Assembly: GCA_963803245.1 (NCBI GenBank)
Contig: CAWDLI010000001.1
Span: 186,001 to 250,000 of the forward strand
Reading direction: 5' to 3'
Origin: JACVRW01 sp963803245
GTDB taxonomy: Bacteria > Actinomycetota > Thermoleophilia > Solirubrobacterales > Thermoleophilaceae
Length of the DNA stretch: 64,000 bases
Shown here: piece by piece, positions 59,937 to 64,000 of the stretch
Numbering within the stretch: position 1 is the stretch's first letter
How the letters are laid out: every line of letters starts with the position of its first letter
The notes under the pieces: generated by a model
What the model saw: only the letters and a program-made list of their open reading frames with translations
What the model was told of the DNA's origin: nothing
The model's database searches: none
Translations under genes and position numbers: made by a program

Positions 59937-60347
59937 CTATTCCGACAGCCCCACGGCCTCGAGGGCCTCTCGCACTTCGGTGGCGCCAACGCCGAGGGCT
60001 TGCACCCGGGTGAACTTCCCATCGCGAACCTGGAACAAGCTGAGGACTCGATCTTCAATTCGGGATTCGCTTCCGGGCATGCGACTGGAAACCCGTCCCA
60101 AGACGATGATCTCGTCGCCACGGTCGTGGATTTGCTCGATCTCCTGACGCCCATCGGGCAAGATCTCCCACTGCGCACGGACGACAGCCGCAGCTTCGTC
60201 GAGACCGCGTCTCGTACCCGGCTCGACCGCGGTCGGGGAATTGACGAACTCGACCTCAGGATCACAGAGCCCGAGCAGGGTTTCGAGGTCTCGCCGGTTC
60301 CACGCGTCGTGCAGGCGCCGAACGAGCTCTACGTTCTCTTGCGACAT
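59937..60347 (-). CDS. SnoaL/NTF2-like protein, copy 2
   Basis: The 136-residue protein begins MSQENVELVRRLHDAWNRRDLETLLGLCDPEVEF, a SnoaL_3-like start, and ends EALEAVGLSE like copy 1. The family includes small isomerases and ligand-binding proteins. GATACT lies nine bases upstream of ATG 60347. Together with copy 1 it indicates a local duplication with the promoter. Confidence 0.75.
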   Translation of the reverse strand: MSQENVELVRRLHDAWNRRDLETLLGLCDPEVEFVNSPTAVEPGTRRGLDEAAAVVRAQWEILPDGRQEIEQIHDRGDEIIVLGRVSSRMPGSESRIEDRVLSLFQVRDGKFTRVQALGVGATEVREALEAVGLSE

Positions 60348-60397
60348 CGCCCGCCGAGTATCCCGCCTGGGCTACTGGGCGTCGCCCGAGGACGCAG

Positions 60398-60417
60398 AAA
60401 ACCCCGCCGGAGCGGGG
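60398..60417 (-). terminator. Intrinsic terminator of the tRNA-Gly (minus strand)
   Basis: On the minus strand CCCCGC-TCCG-GCGGGG is followed by TTTT. It lies just 12 bases past the 3-prime end of the tRNA fragment, so it looks like the tRNA's native terminator. Confidence 0.7.
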
Positions 60418-60428
60418 CCTTCGGACGA

Positions 60429-60470
60429 AGCGGCTGATGGGATTCGAACCCACGACCTTCTGCATGGCAA
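60429..60470 (-). tRNA. tRNA-Gly(GCC) 3-prime fragment, probable integration (att) site
   Basis: Minus strand, 5-prime to 3-prime: anticodon loop TTGCCAT (60470-60464, anticodon GCC), 3-prime anticodon stem GCAGA, variable loop AGGTC, T stem and loop GTGGG-TTCGAAT-CCCAT and acceptor strand CAGCCGC with discriminator T. The bases 5-prime of the loop (AAGGC) do not pair with GCAGA beyond two bases, and no D arm or 5-prime acceptor is found, so only the 3-prime half is present. Recombinases of the tyrosine family commonly use exactly this part as an attachment site. Confidence 0.75.
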
Positions 60471-60591
60471 GCCTTGGGCCAGTGAGCGGATGGGGGTGCG
60501 TGATCGCGCTCCATGACCGCATTCCCGCAATACACGCTGGGACGGCGGGGGAGGGGAGATGGCGATGGATTAGCAGGGCTTTCGCGGGATT

Positions 60592-60618
60592 TGGGCAGAA
60601 GATCCGCATTTCTGCCCA
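60592..60618. repeat. 9-bp perfect inverted repeat near the tRNA fragment
   Basis: TGGGCAGAA and TTCTGCCCA flank 9 bases in the gene-free stretch 60471-60698. It could be an operator, a recombinase arm site or a terminator. Apart from this I see nothing in that stretch. Confidence 0.5.
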
Positions 60619-60698
60619 TTGACGGTGCCCCGAGGTGCGAGCGTTCGTGGCTGGTTCCGAGGTGTTGTGTGGTCCCTAAGACGTGTGCCCGCCGACGG

Positions 60699-61493
60699 TC
60701 AGCTTCCGGGCGGTCCCCCGAGGAAGGCGGCGGAGATCAGCAGGTAGGCGGCGACCGTCGTAACGAGGATCGCGAACCCACGGCCAAGCAGCCGTTGGGG
60801 TATGTGCGTAGCGAGAGCGCCGCCGGCGAACGCACCCGCGGTGCAGCCGGCGGTCATGGCCAGGGTGATGTCGAGCTCGATGGAGCGGCCGGCGAGGAGG
60901 TGGACGGCTAGGCCGAGGAGGGAGGTCGCGGTGATGATCGCGAGCGAGGTGCCGACAGCGGTTCGCATGGTGAAGGCAAGCGCGATTGCCAAGGTGGGGA
61001 CGATGAGAAAGCCGCCGCCGACGCCGAGGAAGCCGGTGAGGAAGCCGATCGCAACCCCGGCCACGAGGTCACGCGGAAGCCGCAGGGGCGGGCATGCGCC
61101 GCCGCTTTCCCACGTGCCATCGTTGAGTGGCTCGTCCTGGCCCTCGGCTTTCTTCCACGTCGCAACAGCGGCGGCGAGCATGATCAGGGCGAAGGCCCCG
61201 AGCAGGACTTCGTCGCTCAGCGTTTCGCCCAGCAGTGTTCCGGCCAGCACGCCCGGGAGAGCTGCGGCGGTGAACGAGCCAGCGTGGCGCCAGCAGACGC
61301 GGCCCTCGCGGGCGTGGCTGAAGCCGCCGGCCAGCGCGCCGGCGGTGACCACGACGAGCGAGCTGGTCGTCGCGGCCGGGACGCTCTGGTCGAGCAAGTA
61401 GACGAGGACTGGGACGGCGAGGACTGAGCCGCCGCCTCCGAGCGTCCCCACCGAGGCCCCGATGGCGAGCCCGAAGACGATCGCTAGCAGCAC
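60699..61493 (-). CDS. TauE/SafE-family sulfite/organosulfonate exporter
   Basis: The 264-residue protein has about eight membrane helices in two repeats, with GASVGTLGGGGSVLAVPVLVY and GFLGVGGGFLIVPTL, the paired family motifs. TauE/SafE proteins export sulfite or sulfonates. GTG 61493 starts 3 bases after the rhodanese-hydrolase stop, so one operon. With that enzyme it suggests disposal of sulfite made from persulfide oxidation. Confidence 0.88.
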   Translation of the reverse strand: MLLAIVFGLAIGASVGTLGGGGSVLAVPVLVYLLDQSVPAATTSSLVVVTAGALAGGFSHAREGRVCWRHAGSFTAAALPGVLAGTLLGETLSDEVLLGAFALIMLAAAVATWKKAEGQDEPLNDGTWESGGACPPLRLPRDLVAGVAIGFLTGFLGVGGGFLIVPTLAIALAFTMRTAVGTSLAIITATSLLGLAVHLLAGRSIELDITLAMTAGCTAGAFAGGALATHIPQRLLGRGFAILVTTVAAYLLISAAFLGGPPGS

Positions 61494-61496
61494 GCG

Positions 61497-62903
61497 CTAG
61501 GGCGCCGGTGATGTGTCGGGCTGTTCGATCGGCCAGCCCTGGCGCTTCCACTTGGGAACGCCGCCGTCGACCACGTGGATGACCTCGCGGGCGCCGTAGC
61601 GCTGCGCGAGGCTCGCGCCGACCGCGGCGCGCTGACCTGAGCCGCAGACGACGCCTACCGGCTGGTGGGGATCGATCCCGTCAGGAAGCTTGCGGATGTC
61701 GTGATACGGCTCGTGGACCGACCCGGGGATGTGGCCGGCGGCCCACTCGGATTGCTCGCGCACGTCCAGTACCTGGATTGCGCCGGGGTCTGCCGCCCAG
61801 CGCTCGTGAAACTCGTGAAGTGGGAGCCGTTCGGTGCGCTGGACCTCGCGCTTCTCCTCTCGCCATGCCGTCATGCCGCCACTGAGGTAGCCGGCGATGC
61901 GGGTGATGCCGACGGCCGCGGCGAGCTCGGCTGCGCGGCGCCCGTCCTCGTCGTCGCGGCCGATCAGGACTACGTCCTGGTCCATGTCGGCCAGCCATGC
62001 GAGCTTGCTGCCGAAGCCGGCGCGGAGCATCGTGTTCGTCACCGACCCAGGGATGTGCCCGTCGTCGAACTGCAGGTCGGTGCGGGTGTCGATCAGCAGG
62101 GCACCCCCCTCGCGGTGCTGGTCAACCTGGCGCGGCGCGAGCGGGTGCGCCTCCACGCCGTCGCGCCGGAGCGGGCCACGGTTGAGCGCCACGATCCGCT
62201 CGAAGTTCGGCGGTTGGGGGCCGAGGCCGCCGATTACCTTGTCGACGAACTCGTCTTCGTCGTCGATGCGCAGGGAAGCGTTGTGCGCCCGCTCGAACCC
62301 GATCGTGGAAGACACCTTGAGGTCCATGCCCGGGCCTCCGCACATCGAGCCGCCGAGGTGGCCAGGCCAAACCTCGACCTGGGCGGGCAGCGACAGCAGC
62401 CGCTCGTGCAACGAGCGGTGGATCGCGCGCGCGCCGTCCACCTTGTCGATCGCGAGATCAGGCCGCGCGATGTCGCCGACGAACAGCGAGTCGCCTGTCA
62501 GGACCGCCCAGGGCGCGTCGTCGCCGCGCTTGCTGTCGACGAGCACCAGTGCCGTGTGCTCGGGGCGGTGGCCCGGGGTGTGAAGCGCGCGCACCTTGAG
62601 CGCGCCGAGCTCGAGTTCCCAGCCGTCGTCGAACGGCTCGTGCTCGTACGCCGGCTCGGCGTCACGGTGGATGTGAATCGTCGCGCCGGTGGCGGCCGCG
62701 AGACGACCATGGCCCGAGACGTGATCGGCGTGGTTGTGGGTCTCAATGATGTGCTCGATCGACACTCCGAAGTAGCGCGCCAGCGTCAGGTATCTATCGA
62801 TGTCAAACCGCGGGTCCACGACCGCCGCCACACCGGCCCCCTCATCGCCGATCAGGTATGACGCGCACCCAAGATCGTCATGTGTCACCTGGCGGAAAAT
62901 CAT
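61497..62903 (-). CDS. MBL-fold persulfide dioxygenase-like protein with two rhodanese domains
   Basis: The 468-residue protein has an MBL domain (residues 1 to about 235) with HNHADH at 56-61, GHLGGSMCGG and TGDSLFVGD, as in ETHE1-type persulfide dioxygenases. Two rhodanese domains follow. The first lacks Cys in its loop (VLIGRDDEDG), while the second has CGSGQRA, with a reactive Cys. It likely oxidises persulfides and moves sulfane sulfur. ATG 62903 overlaps the MmpL stop (ATGA) with an AGGAG site upstream. Confidence 0.88.
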   Translation of the reverse strand: MIFRQVTHDDLGCASYLIGDEGAGVAAVVDPRFDIDRYLTLARYFGVSIEHIIETHNHADHVSGHGRLAAATGATIHIHRDAEPAYEHEPFDDGWELELGALKVRALHTPGHRPEHTALVLVDSKRGDDAPWAVLTGDSLFVGDIARPDLAIDKVDGARAIHRSLHERLLSLPAQVEVWPGHLGGSMCGGPGMDLKVSSTIGFERAHNASLRIDDEDEFVDKVIGGLGPQPPNFERIVALNRGPLRRDGVEAHPLAPRQVDQHREGGALLIDTRTDLQFDDGHIPGSVTNTMLRAGFGSKLAWLADMDQDVVLIGRDDEDGRRAAELAAAVGITRIAGYLSGGMTAWREEKREVQRTERLPLHEFHERWAADPGAIQVLDVREQSEWAAGHIPGSVHEPYHDIRKLPDGIDPHQPVGVVCGSGQRAAVGASLAQRYGAREVIHVVDGGVPKWKRQGWPIEQPDTSPAP

Positions 62904-64000
62904 TTTGGGGCTCCTATCGCGGATGTGGGCGAGGGGTGATGGCCGAAGCGGACGTTGGGCAGCAGGCGACCGAGCCAGCGCGGACGCCACCAAGCGGCGC
63001 GCCCGAGCAGGCGCAGCAGGGCGGGCATCAAGACGAGGCGCACGAGCGCAGCGTCGATCAGGACGGCCACGCCGAGGATGACGCCCATCTCCTTAGGCGG
63101 AAGCGGACCTGACAGGGCAAAGGTGAAGAACACGGCGACCATCACCGCGGCGGCGGCGGTGATCACGGGCCCCGACACTGCGATTCCCTCGACGGCCGCC
63201 TCGCGCGCGTCCTCGGTGGCGTCCCAGCGTTCCTTCGCCGAGGCGAGCAGGAACACGGTGTAGTCCATCCCAAGCGCGAACAGCATCGCGAAGAAAAACA
63301 CGGGCGCCCAGGCGTTCAGGTAGCCCTGCGACTCGAAGCCGAGCAGCCCGGACAGGACGCCGTCTTGGAAGATCCACTTGGCGACTCCGAACGAGGCGAG
63401 CGTGGCGAACACGTTGAGCATGACTCCTGCAAGCGCGATCACGGGCGCCTGCAGCGCCACTAGCAGGAGCAGGAAGCCCAGCGCCAGCACAACGCCTATG
63501 ACCAGAGGCGTGGCGTCGGCGAGCGCCAGCTCCAGGTCGTAGTTCTCCGCTACCGCCCCTCCGATCAGGGCGGCCGGCGGCATTTCGGCGCGCAGCCGGT
63601 CAATCGTCCTCCGCACCGAATCAGCCGAGGGGGCGCCGACGGGGAACGCCTGCAAGAGGACGCTCTGCCCTGCGCCGGGCTGTGCGGGCTGCACGCGGGC
63701 GATGCCGGGCTCGTCGCGCAGCATGTCCGTGACCTCGCCAGCCTGGCTGGCCGGTGCCACCACCTGCAACATGCCCGGTGCGCCCGGACCGAAGGCCCGG
63801 GCGACCTCCTCGTAGCCCTGGCGCGAGCCGTCCTCGGGGGGCACGACCGTGATCGACGGCATCCCCGTGTCTAGCTGCGAGACCGGCCAGGCGAGCGCCG
63901 CCACGGCCAGCATTCCCGCGAGCCCGAAGATCAAGGGGCGCCGCCAGACCCGTGCGGCCCACGCGGCCAGCAGCGGCGAGCGCTGCCCGCCTCTCTTGGT
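62900..64000 (-). CDS. MmpL/RND-family membrane transporter, N-terminal part beyond window
   Basis: The frame is open to the right edge (base 64000), so the N-terminus is not visible. About 366 C-terminal residues are seen: a large extracellular region, then membrane helices around PLVIGVVLALGFLLLLVALQAPVIAL, FFFAMLFALGMDYTVFLL and GPVITAAAAVMVAVFF, as in MmpL proteins (GMDY motif). MmpL proteins export lipids or small molecules. Its stop overlaps the downstream MBL-rhodanese start. Confidence 0.88.
   Translation of the reverse strand, partial: TKRGGQRSPLLAAWAARVWRRPLIFGLAGMLAVAALAWPVSQLDTGMPSITVVPPEDGSRQGYEEVARAFGPGAPGMLQVVAPASQAGEVTDMLRDEPGIARVQPAQPGAGQSVLLQAFPVGAPSADSVRRTIDRLRAEMPPAALIGGAVAENYDLELALADATPLVIGVVLALGFLLLLVALQAPVIALAGVMLNVFATLASFGVAKWIFQDGVLSGLLGFESQGYLNAWAPVFFFAMLFALGMDYTVFLLASAKERWDATEDAREAAVEGIAVSGPVITAAAAVMVAVFFTFALSGPLPPKEMGVILGVAVLIDAALVRLVLMPALLRLLGRAAWWRPRWLGRLLPNVRFGHHPSPTSAIGAPK

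Noticed and set aside
60262..60619. Minus-strand frames through the tRNA fragment as a possible integrase end
   Set aside because: The peptides (for example GRGFESHQP) come from the tRNA sequence and show no recombinase motif.
60437..60622. Plus-strand frame starting MGFEPTTFCM
   Set aside because: It is the well-known false protein read from the strand opposite a tRNA 3-prime half; it has no ribosome binding site.
1..64000. CRISPR arrays, rRNA operons, insertion sequences
   Set aside because: No regularly spaced repeats, no rRNA-like sequence and no transposase gene or terminal inverted repeats were seen.

Overview
The window reads as chromosomal DNA from a high-GC Gram-positive bacterium, most likely an actinomycete of the class Thermoleophilia (Solirubrobacterales-like). 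The evidence is very high third-position GC, an actinobacterial gene order (recG-rsmD-coaD-DivIVA-like gene-DUF177-rpmF-plsX-acpP-rnc-smc-ftsY, then ffh-rpsP-khpA-rimM-trmD-rplS-lepB-rnhB-yraN-comM-dprA, later xerC-whiG), a WhiG/FliA-type sigma factor, an EF-G2-like GTPase, secreted RTX-like proteins, and SnoaL-like proteins that begin MSQENV. The lineage is inferred from gene content; no rRNA gene is present.

Layout. Positions 1-4.8 kb: end of a FakA/DAK2 protein, recG, rsmD, coaD and a SepIVA/DivIVA-like gene. 4.8-7.7 kb: an inserted envelope segment with a proline-rich LPXTG surface protein, a glyoxalase-like protein and a secreted RTX-repeat protein. 7.7-26 kb: dense housekeeping genes for ribosome assembly, lipid synthesis, SRP, SMC, tRNA/rRNA maturation, secretion and DNA uptake. 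26-36.7 kb: metabolic and accessory genes (broken thiD, ilvD, cupin, hydrolase, HAD, broken methyltransferase, folate cyclo-ligase-like, acyltransferase, epimerase, L,D-transpeptidase) lying between dprA and xerC-whiG. 37-48.4 kb: xerC, whiG, a TolB-like lipoprotein, EF-G2, RNase HI, an acid phosphatase, an MFS exporter, type III glutamine synthetase and a CHRD protein. 48.4-60.4 kb: NhaA-DsbA fusion, GGDEF-EAL protein, a PLC / phosphodiester glycosidase / MBL-fold cluster, DUF2254, and duplicated SnoaL-like genes. 60.4-64 kb: a tRNA-Gly 3-prime fragment with its own terminator, which looks like one end of an integrated element, followed by an MmpL / persulfide-dioxygenase-rhodanese / TauE operon that runs off the right edge.

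Themes. About twenty start codons sit only 6-10 nt after a TANNNT hexamer, so many transcripts are probably leaderless or nearly so; one such hexamer is symmetric and could serve two divergent genes. Three genes (rimM, thiD, a methyltransferase) are each broken by an apparent single-base indel, so either the assembly carries residual indels or the genes are really decayed. I did not find a clear wholly new defence or mobile system. The best candidates for new biology are the att-like tRNA fragment with its sulfur operon, the phosphodiester-enzyme cluster at 53-56.8 kb, the symmetric promoter, and a structured leader upstream of the surface protein.
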